Assembly (NCBI GenBank): GCA_035264885.1
Contig: DATFPK010000144.1
Location: 1 to 12,326, forward strand
DNA length: 12,326 nucleotides
DNA from: DATFPK01 sp035264885
GTDB taxonomy: Bacteria; Actinomycetota; Thermoleophilia; Solirubrobacterales; 70-9
Direction: 5' to 3'
In this document: one piece after another, positions 1-9,087 of the stretch
Layout: each line of letters begins with the position of its first letter
Numbering within the stretch: position 1 is the first letter of the stretch
The notes under the pieces: model-generated
What the model saw: the letters and a program-made list of their open reading frames with translations, nothing else
What the model was told of the DNA's origin: nothing
Databases searched by the model: none
Program-made: the position numbers and the translations under genes

Positions 1-143
1 GAGACCGAGGAGAGCAGCCGCCGGGGCCGGCGTGACCCGCACGACGGGCACCCCGCCGCCTCGGTGGCGGCCGTGACGAGCTCCTCGAAGCGGGTCCCGC
101 ATTCGTCGCAGTGGAACTCGTAGATCGGCACGTCTGGGGCCAT
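1..143 (-). CDS. FmdB-family zinc-ribbon protein (partial, 3' end outside window)
   Basis: The 47 visible codons encode the N-terminal part of an FmdB-type putative regulatory protein. It reads PIYEF followed by two CxxC knuckles (Cys12/Cys15 and Cys32/Cys35, counted from the ATG), the arrangement of the small zinc ribbon of this family; the C-terminal part lies beyond position 1. I annotate the ATG at 143-141. Family members usually begin MPIYEF, which would correspond to the in-frame GTG at 131-129, so the true start may be four codons later. The gene diverges from the pantothenate operon across a 162-bp gap. Its role is poorly known even in the family: a metal-binding, possibly regulatory, protein is the usual description. 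Family assignment is solid; function is not. Confidence 0.85.
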   Translation of the reverse strand, partial: MAPDVPIYEFHCDECGTRFEELVTAATEAAGCPSCGSRRPRRLLSSV

Positions 144-208
144 GCTAACCCCGCCGGAGGACCGTTCCGAGGCTGCTTCGAACGCCTCTGCCGGGGTATG
201 CCTGTCCC

Positions 209-214
209 TATAAT
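209..214 (+). promoter_or_regulatory. Candidate -10 box for the pantothenate operon
   Basis: A perfect TATAAT stands out in otherwise very GC-rich sequence, 92 bp before the first gene of the rightward operon. No recognisable TTGACA-like -35 lies 16-18 bp upstream. If used, transcription would begin near 220 and give a leader of about 85 bases. That leader contains a small hairpin (CGCGAC / GTTGCG, one G-U pair, about 230-240). Inferred from sequence match only. Confidence 0.4.
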
Positions 215-305
215 CCCCGTTGGCCGCGACCCCGGTTGCGGGGCGTGGACCGAAGCAGTATCCGGCTGAAGCACGAAGAGCTCAAAGCTCCGTCTGGTAT
301 CTCGC

Positions 306-1085
306 ATGCGGGAACTGGAACGGGAATCGACCCGAAATAGGCGCGCCTCGGCGCTCGCGATCGTCGGCCCCGGCAGGGTGGGACGCTCCGTATCCCGCGC
401 CCTCCGCGCGGCCGGACTGGAACACAGCCTTCACGGGCGCGGGGAGCCGGTCGACCCCGCCGCCAGGATCGTCCTCCTCTGCGTCCCCGACGGCGAGATA
501 GGGGACGCCTGTGAGGCGACGGCCGGCAACGTCCGTTTCGTCGGGCACACGAGCGGTGCGACCGGGCTCGACGTCCTCGCCGCTGCGACGTCGCGCGGCG
601 CCGGTGCCTTCTCGCTCCACCCCCTGATGAGCGTGCCCGACGGCCGGACCGAGCTCGCCGGGGCGCCGTGCGCGCTCGCGGCGGATGATGAGGAGGCGCT
701 GGCGGTGGCACGCGAGCTCGCCGAAGCGCTGGGGATGAGGCCGTTCGACGTGCCGGAGGAGTCCCGCACCGCCTACCACGCGGCCGCGTGCATCGCTTCG
801 AACTTCCTCGTGGCGCTCGAGGAGTCGGCCGTCGAGCTGCTCGAGCGGGCGGGGGTCGACGACGGCCGCGAGCTTCTCTCCACCCTCGTGCTGAGGTCGG
901 CCGCCAATTGGTCGGAGCGCGGGGCGGCGGCGCTCACCGGCCCGATCGCCCGCGGCGACGAGGCAACGGTCGCCGCGCATCTGGAGGCGATCGCCGCCGC
1001 CGACCCCGAGCTGCTGGACCTCTATCGAGCGCTGGCGGAACGCACCCGTGCCGTGGCCGGCCGGACCGGGGAGCCCGCCCGATGA
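306..1085 (+). CDS. panG: Rossmann-like/DUF2520 protein, probable PanG-type ketopantoate reductase
   Basis: A 259-residue protein with an N-terminal NAD(P)-binding Rossmann fold: the dinucleotide loop GPGRVG at residues 21-26 follows the first beta strand. HTSGA (81-85) and SLHPLMSV (103-110) fall where the family has conserved loops. The C-terminal half is the helical DUF2520 domain, with YHAAACIASN (157-166) and TGPIARGD (211-218). In some bacteria lacking PanE, a protein called PanG performs the NADPH-dependent reduction of ketopantoate to pantoate, and I recall it as belonging to this architecture. The ATGA overlap with panC (1082-1085) and the nearby panB make that role likely here, with no other ketopantoate reductase in view. 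The ATG at 306 has no obvious Shine-Dalgarno sequence and puts about 15 extra residues before the first strand. Family is firm; the enzymatic role is inferred from context. Confidence 0.8.
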   Translation: MRELERESTRNRRASALAIVGPGRVGRSVSRALRAAGLEHSLHGRGEPVDPAARIVLLCVPDGEIGDACEATAGNVRFVGHTSGATGLDVLAAATSRGAGAFSLHPLMSVPDGRTELAGAPCALAADDEEALAVARELAEALGMRPFDVPEESRTAYHAAACIASNFLVALEESAVELLERAGVDDGRELLSTLVLRSAANWSERGAAALTGPIARGDEATVAAHLEAIAAADPELLDLYRALAERTRAVAGRTGEPAR

Positions 1086-1957
1086 GGATCGTCGGCAGCA
1101 AGCCCGAGGTTCGCGCCGCTCTCGCCCGGCCTCGGGCGGAGGGTAGGCGGATCGCACTGGTCCCCACCATGGGCTTCCTCCACGCGGGACACCTGGCGCT
1201 GCTGCGCGCGGCGCGAGCCGACTGCGATGTCGTCGTGATGAGCCTGTTCGTCAACCCCGCCCAGTTCGGCCCCGGTGAGGACCTCGACCGCTACCCGCGT
1301 GACGAGCGCCGCGACGCCGCCCTGGCCGAGGCGGAGGGCGTCGACCTCGTCTACGCGCCGCCGGTCGAGGAGGTCTATCCGAACAACTTCACCACCCAGG
1401 TCGTGGTTGAGGGACCGCTGACCAGCGTCCTCTGCGGTGACCCTGAACGGCGCGGCCCCGAGCACTTCCGCGGGGTGACCACGGTGGTCGCAAAGCTCTT
1501 CAACACCGTCGAGCCGGATGTCGCCTACTTCGGGCAGAAGGACGGCCAGCAGGCCGCGGTCATCCGGAGGATGACCGCCGATCTCGACTTCCCGGTCCGG
1601 ATCGAGGTCGTGCCGACGGTGCGCGAGGGCGACGGCCTGGCCTTGTCCTCGCGAAACGCCTACCTCGGGTCCGAAGATCGTCAGCGGGCGACGGCGCTCT
1701 CCCGGGCCCTGGCACGGGCCGCTGAGGGTGCCCGCCACGGCTCACTCGAGCAGGGCCTCGAGGACGCGCGTGCCGAGCTGCGCGCCGCGGGCATCGAGCC
1801 CGAGTACCTCGAGGCTCGCGACCCCGACGACCTTTCCTCCGCCGCCACGCTCAACGGGCGGCCCGTGATGATCGCCGTCGCCGCCCGGGTGGGTGGCGCG
1901 CGCCTGATCGACAACCTGATCGTCCAGCCGGACGAAGACCCGAAGGGGAAGCCATGA
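1082..1957 (+). CDS. panC: Pantothenate synthetase (pantoate--beta-alanine ligase)
   Basis: A 291-residue cytoplasmic ligase that joins pantoate and beta-alanine, using ATP via a pantoyl-adenylate, to make pantothenate, the coenzyme A precursor. The nucleotidyltransferase signatures are all present: PTMG (28-31), the HxGH-type HAGH (34-37), FVNPAQF (56-62), GQKDGQQ (151-157) and the LSSRN loop (188-192) that replaces the KMSKS element. Length matches the family. The ATG at 1082 overlaps the stop of the DUF2520 gene by four bases, and its own stop overlaps the panB ATG by four bases (1954-1957), so the three genes are almost certainly co-transcribed and translationally coupled. A longer reading in the same frame back to 788 runs through the preceding gene and is not used. 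No abnormal residues noticed. Confidence 0.97.
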   Translation: MRIVGSKPEVRAALARPRAEGRRIALVPTMGFLHAGHLALLRAARADCDVVVMSLFVNPAQFGPGEDLDRYPRDERRDAALAEAEGVDLVYAPPVEEVYPNNFTTQVVVEGPLTSVLCGDPERRGPEHFRGVTTVVAKLFNTVEPDVAYFGQKDGQQAAVIRRMTADLDFPVRIEVVPTVREGDGLALSSRNAYLGSEDRQRATALSRALARAAEGARHGSLEQGLEDARAELRAAGIEPEYLEARDPDDLSSAATLNGRPVMIAVAARVGGARLIDNLIVQPDEDPKGKP

Positions 1958-2895
1958 GCTCTGGCAAGAGACCCGTCGAGGCCCTGGGCGCCGAGACCGC
2001 GTCGCGCCGCCCGATGACCCTGCCGCGCCTGATCGAGATGAAAGAGCGCGGCGAGCCGATCGTGATGGTCACCGCCTACGACTTCCCTTCGGCCCAGGTG
2101 GCCGAGGAGGCCGGCGTCGACCTCGTCCTGGTCGGTGACTCAGCGGCGAACTGCGTGCTCGGCTACGACTCGACCGTCCCGGTCGGGCTGGACGAGATGC
2201 TGATGCTGGCGGCCGCGGTCCGGCGAGGGCTGAAGACCCCCCTGCTGGTCGGCGACATGCCCTTCGGCTCCTACGAGCGCACGAACGAGCAGGCGGTCGA
2301 GAACGCGCAGCGCTTCGTCAAGGAGGCGGGGTGCGATGCCGTCAAGCTCGAGCGCGGCGGCCCCTCGGTCGACCGGGCCAGGGCGATCGTCCGAGCGGGC
2401 ATCCCGGTGATGGGCCATGTCGGGCTGACCCCGCAGACGGCGACCGCACTGGGCGGCTACCGGGCGCAGGGGAAGACCGCGGGCAGGGCCGCGCAGCTCG
2501 CCGAGGATGCGCTGGCCCTCCAGTCGGTCGGTTGTTTCGCGATCGTCTTCGAGGCGGTCCCGGCGGCGGTGGCGGAGGCGCTGGCGACGCGGCTCGAGGT
2601 CCCGACGATCGGGATCGGCGCCGGCGCCGCGACCGCGGGGCAGGTGCTCGTCTTCCACGACCTGCTCGGGATCACGACCGGCCACATGGCCAAGTTCGTC
2701 AAGCGCTACGAAAACGTTCATGACCGGATGGTCGATGGCCTGCGCGCCTACGCAGCCGAGGTCCGGGACCGATCGTTCCCGGGCCCCGAGCACGTCTACT
2801 CGATGGAGCCGGAGGAGCTGGCCGAGTTCCACCGCTACCTCGAGCACGAGAGCCTGGCCTCGGCCGCCAACTGGGAGTGGGAGCCACTCAGCTAG
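1954..2895 (+). CDS. panB: 3-methyl-2-oxobutanoate hydroxymethyltransferase
   Basis: A 313-residue (beta/alpha)8 enzyme that transfers a hydroxymethyl group from 5,10-methylenetetrahydrofolate to ketoisovalerate, giving ketopantoate, the first committed step of pantothenate synthesis. Visible family motifs: TAYD (40-43), VGDS (60-63) followed by GYDSTVPV (70-77), the metal-ligand Asp101 in GDMPFGSY, VKLERGG (130-136), GHVGLTPQ (154-161) and the catalytic-position Glu200 in FEAVP. VGDSAAN, rather than the enterobacterial VGDSLGM, is the form I associate with actinobacterial PanB. The first 20 residues are an extension before the fold starts at MTLPRL. An alternative start at Met21 is possible, but the ATGA overlap with panC favours the upstream ATG. 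Last gene of the panG-panC-panB set; panD is not in the window. Confidence 0.97.
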   Translation: MSSGKRPVEALGAETASRRPMTLPRLIEMKERGEPIVMVTAYDFPSAQVAEEAGVDLVLVGDSAANCVLGYDSTVPVGLDEMLMLAAAVRRGLKTPLLVGDMPFGSYERTNEQAVENAQRFVKEAGCDAVKLERGGPSVDRARAIVRAGIPVMGHVGLTPQTATALGGYRAQGKTAGRAAQLAEDALALQSVGCFAIVFEAVPAAVAEALATRLEVPTIGIGAGAATAGQVLVFHDLLGITTGHMAKFVKRYENVHDRMVDGLRAYAAEVRDRSFPGPEHVYSMEPEELAEFHRYLEHESLASAANWEWEPLS

Positions 2896-2923
2896 GCACG
2901 GCCGGCCGGTCGCTCTGCTGTTC

Positions 2924-3115
2924 GTGTTGATCGGCGCCCTGAGCTGGGGGATGGCCGGCCTGTTCGACGAGAACGTGGTCTCGAACGTCTTCGGGATGGA
3001 CACGTTCACCGACGTGCTCTGCGTCGTCGTCGGCCTCTGCGGCCTGATGCGCGTGCCGCGGCTACTCGACGGCTTCCGCGTCGGCGGGGACGCCGCCAAC
3101 CCGCGCGGTACCTGA
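2924..3115 (+). CDS. Small DUF378-like membrane protein, start uncertain
   Basis: The frame ending at 3115 contains two short hydrophobic stretches separated by a turn: VLIGALSWGMAGLF, then a polar stretch, then VLCVVVGLCGLM. This pattern (IGAxxWGxxGLF ... VGLxGL) is that of the small DUF378 (YuzA-like) membrane proteins. The hydrophobic signature begins at about 2915, immediately after the panB stop, but no ATG, GTG or TTG occurs in frame between about 2750 and 2924. I therefore place the start at GTG 2924 (63 residues), which clips the first membrane segment; a CTG start at 2915 or 2918 would give a better protein. It could be the last member of the panB operon or a slightly damaged gene. 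Function unknown. Coding nature is moderately supported by the two-helix pattern and G/C at third positions. Confidence 0.5.
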   Translation: MLIGALSWGMAGLFDENVVSNVFGMDTFTDVLCVVVGLCGLMRVPRLLDGFRVGGDAANPRGT

Positions 3116-3134
3116 CCCAACCGAGACCGTGCTC

Positions 3135-3152
3135 CGAGCCGGGCCCGGCTCG
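3135..3152. repeat. Perfect 18-bp palindrome between the DUF378-like gene and the yjbQ-family gene
   Basis: CGAGCCGGGCCCGGCTCG reads identically on both strands. In RNA it folds to a 7-bp stem with a GGCC loop. It lies 20 bp after the upstream stop codon and 15 bp before the -10 box of the next gene, so it overlaps the expected -35 region. It could end transcription of the pan operon (though no T-run follows) or be an operator for the next gene. The symmetry is certain; the function is inferred. Confidence 0.6.
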
Positions 3153-3167
3153 CCGTGACGGCCGCGG

Positions 3168-3173
3168 TAGGTT
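3168..3173 (+). promoter_or_regulatory. Leaderless-type -10 box of the yjbQ-family gene
   Basis: TAGGTT is followed by six bases (GCGCCG) and then the ATG at 3180. The TANNNT-N6/7-ATG layout, with no Shine-Dalgarno sequence, is the known signature of leaderless transcripts in high-GC Gram-positive bacteria. The same layout precedes the ROK gene and uvrA in this window. Confidence 0.55.
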
Positions 3174-3179
3174 GCGCCG

Positions 3180-3596
3180 ATGCCGGTGCACAACGGAGAG
3201 CTGCGCCTCTCGACCCAGGGCGACTCCGACGTCGTCGACATAACCGCGGGCGTGCAGCGGGTGGTCGACGCCTCCGGCGCCGGCGAGGCCCAGGCGCTTG
3301 TGTTCGTCAGGGGGTCGACCGCCGCGATCACGACCATGGAGTTCGAGCCCGGCGGCGTCCGGGACCTGCGCGAGATGCTCGAGCGGCTGATCCCGACGCG
3401 GGGCGACTATGAGCACAACCGCCTGAACCACGACTCGAACTCACACGCCCACCAGCGGGCGTCCGTGGTCGGACCGTCGGAGGCCGTCCCCGTCACCGGG
3501 GGGCGGCTGGCGCTCGGGACCTGGCAGCAGCTCGTCCTGGTCGACTTCGACGACCGCCCGCGAGAGCGGACGATCCTCGTCCAGGTCCTCGAGTGA
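3180..3596 (+). CDS. YjbQ/UPF0047 family protein (secondary thiamine-phosphate synthase-type)
   Basis: A 138-residue protein matching the YjbQ family along its whole length, which is the usual family size. Conserved features: Glu78-His79 followed by His84, His89 and His91 (the NSHAH segment), QRASVVGPS (92-100), VPV (103-105), then GGRLALGTWQQ (108-118) and VDFDDRPRERT (121-131). The histidine cluster is the probable metal/active site. Some homologues have weak thiamine-phosphate synthase activity, the origin of the family label, but the physiological role is unknown. The start ATG at 3180 is supported by the preceding -10 box at leaderless spacing. The gene converges with the lipoprotein gene, with only seven bases between the stop codons, so the two transcripts must overlap at their 3' ends. 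Family certain, role open. Confidence 0.93.
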   Translation: MPVHNGELRLSTQGDSDVVDITAGVQRVVDASGAGEAQALVFVRGSTAAITTMEFEPGGVRDLREMLERLIPTRGDYEHNRLNHDSNSHAHQRASVVGPSEAVPVTGGRLALGTWQQLVLVDFDDRPRERTILVQVLE

Positions 3597-3603
3597 GGTC
3601 CCG

Positions 3604-4152
3604 CTAGGGGCCCACCGGGGCGTCGGACTCGATCGAGTCGACCTTCCATGCGCCACCCTCGAGCACGAGGGACACGTCCAGGTCCTCGCCGTCGCTGGCG
3701 CCGCCGTTCGGCACGGCGACCGCGGTCGCGCTGCCGCCCTCGACCTTCACCTCGCTGACCTTGACTCCGTCAGCGACCGCCTTCGGGCCCTGCGCGCGAC
3801 GGCATCCGTCGCGGCCGCCGTAGGCCTTCGTGACATAGGCGGGAGTGACGTAGAGCTCGCAGGCGAGGAGGGGCTCGCCGCTCGCCAGGGCCCGGTCGAT
3901 CACGATCCGGATCGTCGCCGCGTCGGAGAGGTTGGGGCCGGTCGCGGCGCGTTTCTTGGCCGGCTCGCCGCCTCGGCCGCCCTCCCCGCTCGGCTTTGCC
4001 CCCTTGGCCCCGGTCGTCTCCGTCCGGCCGGATTGCTTGCCCTTCCCCGACCCGGCCGGCCCGCTCGTTTCGTCGCCGCCCCCGCCGCCACAGCCGGCGA
4101 TGAGCAAGAGCGTGAACAGCGCCGTCACCGCGGCTGCCCTACGCACCGGCAC
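3604..4152 (-). CDS. Secreted lipoprotein of unknown function
   Basis: A 182-residue protein with a classical lipoprotein signal: basic start (Arg4-Arg5), hydrophobic stretch 6-19, and lipobox IAG-Cys21, predicting export and lipid anchoring on the outer face of the membrane. A Gly run and a low-complexity linker rich in Gly, Lys, Ser and Thr (22-72) lead to a compact domain at 73-182. That domain starts with a helix (DAATIRIVIDRAL) and continues with Cys98 and Cys117, which could form a disulphide; the strand pattern ending in GGAWKVDSI resembles NTF2-like/DUF4878-type domains. I do not recognise a specific family. The start is GTG at 4152 (a second in-frame GTG lies at 4146). It overlaps the end of the acyltransferase gene by 14 bases, so the two are probably co-transcribed and coupled. 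Confidence 0.8.
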   Translation of the reverse strand: MPVRRAAAVTALFTLLLIAGCGGGGGDETSGPAGSGKGKQSGRTETTGAKGAKPSGEGGRGGEPAKKRAATGPNLSDAATIRIVIDRALASGEPLLACELYVTPAYVTKAYGGRDGCRRAQGPKAVADGVKVSEVKVEGGSATAVAVPNGGASDGEDLDVSLVLEGGAWKVDSIESDAPVGP

Positions 4153-4744
4153 GCTCCGTCTCGCGAAATTCGATCTCGCGGATCACCTTCGCCGGCGAGC
4201 CCGCGGCGATGATCCGCGGCGGCAGGCTCTCAGTGACCACCGAGTTGGCGCCGATCACGCATCTCTCCCCCACCTCGACCCCGCTGGTGACCACGCAGTT
4301 GACGCCGAACCAGCAGTTGTCGCCGATCTTCACCGGCGCCTTGCTGGTGAAGCCCTGGTGGGTGACCGGCTGGTCGGGGTGGTCGAAGCGGTGGGCGGCG
4401 TCACCGACGAAGCACCAGTTGGCGAACATCACGTGGTCGCCGATCTCGATTCCCTGCTGCGCGGCGAGCATCGTCCCCTGGTTGAGGAAGCACCCCTCGC
4501 CGATCCGGATCGTCGCGTCGGGTGACATCGTGATCCAGCACATCGGCTCGAGGAGGGTGTTGCGACCGATCTCCAGGCGCCCGTCGTCAAGCGCTTCGAG
4601 CACCTCGCCCTCGACCGGAAAGCGGATGTAGGCGCCGGCCCGCGCCATGTGCCGGTTGATCCGCCAGCGCCGGGTCAGGCGGCGGTTGCGCTCGTACCAG
4701 CGCCGCTTCAGCCACCAGAGCCGCCAGCCCGTCGGTTCGGCCAT
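4139..4744 (-). CDS. Left-handed beta-helix (hexapeptide) acyltransferase
   Basis: A 201-residue protein of the maltose/galactoside O-acetyltransferase-like group. A short, strongly basic and aromatic N-terminus (WWLKRRWYERNRR, 10-22) could touch membranes or anionic polymers. From about residue 57 the [LIV]-G-x4 hexapeptide pattern runs to the end: IGRNTLLEP, IRIGEGCFLNQG, IEIGDHVMFANW, a loop with His118 (AHRFD) that is probably catalytic, VKIGDNCWFGVNCVV, VEVGERCVIGANSVV, and the closing AGSPAKVIR (181-189) typical of these enzymes. It probably acetylates a sugar or surface glycan; the acceptor cannot be read from sequence. The ATG at 4744 is chosen because the fold-specific sequence begins there; the frame stays open upstream only as a shadow of the divergent ROK gene. 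Co-directional with, and overlapping, the lipoprotein gene. Confidence 0.88.
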   Translation of the reverse strand: MAEPTGWRLWWLKRRWYERNRRLTRRWRINRHMARAGAYIRFPVEGEVLEALDDGRLEIGRNTLLEPMCWITMSPDATIRIGEGCFLNQGTMLAAQQGIEIGDHVMFANWCFVGDAAHRFDHPDQPVTHQGFTSKAPVKIGDNCWFGVNCVVTSGVEVGERCVIGANSVVTESLPPRIIAAGSPAKVIREIEFRETERAGA

Positions 4745-4781
4745 CGGCGCAAGCTTCGCAGAGGCCCTGTCGCCCCGTATG

Positions 4782-4787
4782 TAGGGT
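4782..4787 (+). promoter_or_regulatory. Leaderless-type -10 box of the ROK gene
   Basis: TAGGGT lies six bases (GGCCCG) before the ATG at 4794, and no Shine-Dalgarno sequence is present. This matches the spacing at the yjbQ-family gene and is one base shorter than at uvrA. The 49-bp gap to the divergent acyltransferase gene must hold both promoters. Confidence 0.55.
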
Positions 4788-4793
4788 GGCCCG

Positions 4794-5753
4794 ATGGCCA
4801 CGCTCCGCGGCGGCATCGACCTCGGCGGCACCAAGATCCAGACGACGATCGTCGACCGCAAGGGCGAGGTCGAGGGCGAGGCGCGGGTGCCGACGCCGAC
4901 CGAGGGCGCGCCCGAGGACGTGGCGCGGGCGATGGCGGCGGCGCTGCGCAAGGCCGCCGCAGCGGCGGGCGTCGAACCAGGCGAGCTCGAGGGAATCGGG
5001 GTCGGGTCTCCCGGCGACGCCGACGAGCGCACCGGGGCTGTCTCGGCGGCCCGGAACCTGCCCGGCTGGGAGGGCAGCTTCCCGCTCGGGGAGTGGCTCG
5101 GGCGTGAGCTCGGTGCCCCGGTTCGCGTCGGCAACGACGTCCAGGTCGCGACCGAGGCCGAGTTCCGGCTCGGCGCGGCGAAGCCCTATGACTCGCTGCT
5201 CGGCGTCTTCTGGGGCACGGGCGTCGGCGGCGGTCTCGTCCTCGACCGCAACCCCTGGATCGGGCGCGGAGCGGCGGGTGAGATCGGCCATGTGGTGGTC
5301 GAGCGCGACGGAGCACCGTGCACCTGCGGGCGACTGGGGTGCATGGAGGCCTACGCCGGGCGGGCGGCGATGGAGATCGAGGCGCGCCGCCGTCTCGAGG
5401 TCGGCGAGGAGACCAAGATCTTCGAGCTGGCGAAGAAGAAGGGCCACGACCGCCTGAAGAGCGGTGACTGGGAGCGGGCGCTGGAGCACGGGGACGGCCT
5501 TGCCGAGAGGCTCCTGGACCGGGCGGTGGGCGCGCTGGGGACCGGGATCGCGTCGGCCTGCAACATCCTCGATCCGGAGGCGGTGGTGATCGGCGGCGGC
5601 ATGGGCCTCCGGTTCGCCGACCGCTACATGGAAGGCCTGCGGGCCGAGATCCTCGAGCACCTCTTCGTCAGCGACCGCCCGCCCGCGATCGAGGTCGCCG
5701 AGCTCGGCGACCTCGGCGGCGCGATCGGCGCGACGCTGCTGTTCGGGCGCTAG
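4794..5753 (+). CDS. ROK-family sugar kinase (glucokinase-like)
   Basis: A 319-residue cytoplasmic kinase of the ROK family. It has the phosphate loop DLGGTK (9-14), the catalytic-region Asn114-Asp115 (GNDVQVATEAE, where many ROK kinases have NDANAA), the second glycine-rich turn GTGVGGG (141-147), GEIGH (162-166) with zinc-ligand His166, and the cysteine triad CxCGRLGCMEAY (Cys176, Cys178, Cys183). GGG (267-269) closes the ATP site. There is no N-terminal helix-turn-helix, so it is an enzyme rather than a ROK repressor. ATP- or polyphosphate-dependent glucose phosphorylation is the likeliest reaction, but other hexoses or N-acetyl sugars are possible. Transcribed alone, divergent from the acyltransferase; followed by a hairpin at 5756-5774. 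Confidence 0.92.
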   Translation: MATLRGGIDLGGTKIQTTIVDRKGEVEGEARVPTPTEGAPEDVARAMAAALRKAAAAAGVEPGELEGIGVGSPGDADERTGAVSAARNLPGWEGSFPLGEWLGRELGAPVRVGNDVQVATEAEFRLGAAKPYDSLLGVFWGTGVGGGLVLDRNPWIGRGAAGEIGHVVVERDGAPCTCGRLGCMEAYAGRAAMEIEARRRLEVGEETKIFELAKKKGHDRLKSGDWERALEHGDGLAERLLDRAVGALGTGIASACNILDPEAVVIGGGMGLRFADRYMEGLRAEILEHLFVSDRPPAIEVAELGDLGGAIGATLLFGR

Positions 5754-5755
5754 GC

Positions 5756-5774
5756 GGTGACCGGACGGGTCACC
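5756..5774. terminator. Hairpin after the ROK gene, possible bidirectional terminator
   Basis: GGTGACC, five bases (GGACG), then GGTCACC form a perfect 7-bp stem starting two bases after the ROK stop codon. No T-run follows on either strand, so classic intrinsic termination is not assured. Its position between converging transcripts (ROK and the uvrA/remnant side) suits a transcription stop. It overlaps the last three bases of the remnant reading frame (5770-5772). Confidence 0.4.
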
Positions 5775-6079
5775 TGCGACGCACCCTGATGCAGGCGAAG
5801 GTCTGGATCTTCGTGTGTCCGTAGGTTCCATGGCTCCAATCCGCCTGTCCGGACCGCGTAGATCTCACGCAGGCGTATTGCGCCTTGCCGGGGTCGTGGA
5901 TCAGGTCGGGTCTGTTGATCTCCTGCCCGAAGACACGGCTTGGGTAGTAGTCGTTTGGATGGGGAACGCGGACGTGCCGCGGTTACCTTCAGTACCTCGC
6001 GCAGGGTGCCGCCGTAGGGAACCACCTTGCGCGAAACGGTGATGCCGAGCCCGAGGTCCTTGGTCTCGGTCGCGCGCCC
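5770..6079 (-). pseudogene. Frameshifted 3' remnant of a surface-protein gene (DUF11-like segment)
   Basis: This 310-bp stretch, together with the hairpin, fills the only gap above 300 bp. Read leftward directly after the uvrA stop, it encodes protein-like sequence split over three frames. TKDLGLGITVSRKVVPYGG and LREVLKV run to about 5985. NRGTSA follows in a second frame. From about 5973 VRV leads into NDYYPSRVFGQEINRPDL and, further on, QADWSHGTYGHTKIQTFAC, in a third frame that ends at a TGA at 5770-5772. Joined across two small indels, the first half reads like a DUF11-type repeat of secreted proteins (...LxVTNRGTSAxNVxV...). No start codon or N-terminal part exists, so I read it as the decayed tail of a lost gene. 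It is less GC-rich than its neighbours. The DUF11 likeness is my recognition, not a search result; sequencing indels could mimic the frameshifts but not the missing 5' end. Confidence 0.5.
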
Positions 6080-8965
<2,886 letters not shown>

Positions 8966-8972
8966 CCGAACG

Positions 8973-8978
8973 ATTCTA
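8973..8978 (-). promoter_or_regulatory. uvrA -10 box, leaderless spacing
   Basis: On the minus strand TAGAAT is followed by seven bases (CGTTCGG) and the uvrA ATG. There is no Shine-Dalgarno sequence between them, so the mRNA probably starts at or next to the start codon. It is the closest to TATAAT of the three TANNNT-N6/7-ATG elements in the window. Confidence 0.6.
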
Positions 8979-8985
8979 GGGGGGC

Positions 8986-8997
8986 GAACGGCTGTTC
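8986..8997. promoter_or_regulatory. lexA box: LexA/SOS-box-like operator at uvrA
   Basis: GAACGGCTGTTC is a perfect GAAC-N4-GTTC dyad, preceded by C (CGAAC), and matches the core of the Gram-positive SOS box CGAAC-N4-GTTCG apart from the last base. It begins seven bases upstream of the uvrA -10 box, so a bound LexA would block RNA polymerase. uvrA is a classic LexA-regulon gene, which makes a chance match less likely. Binding itself is inferred. Confidence 0.6.
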
Positions 8998-9058
8998 CCC
9001 CTGCGACCCCGCACTTTGCGCCGGAAGCAGCGCGGAACGTCCCCGATTGACAGACAAC

Positions 9059-9076
9059 GACCCCGCCCGGGGGGTC
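9059..9076. repeat. Short inverted repeat in the uvrA / AbiEi-like divergent region
   Basis: GACCCC, six bases (GCCCGG), GGGGTC. A perfect TTGACA, identical to the -35 consensus, lies just upstream at 9047-9052 in the direction of the AbiEi-like gene, but no -10 box follows at 16-18 bp. Possible operator or hairpin; weakly supported. Confidence 0.3.
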
Positions 9077-9087
9077 AAATCCCCGAC

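Noticed and set aside
215..305. Possible small structured RNA after the TATAAT box
   Set aside because: Only one short hairpin is visible and the segment does not fit the SRP RNA, 6S, riboswitch or T-box patterns I know; more simply a leader of the pan operon.
5815..6042. Plus-strand 75-codon frame with an AWVVVVWMGNAD segment reminiscent of penicillin-binding proteins
   Set aside because: The likeness is confined to a few residues, the frame has no further domain sequence, and the opposite strand holds a more convincing gene remnant.
9069..9085. tRNA T-arm-like segment (GGGG GTCAAAT CCCC), possible tRNA 3' end or attachment site
   Set aside because: The loop begins with G instead of the conserved T, the fifth stem pair is G:G, and no acceptor or anticodon arm can be built around it.
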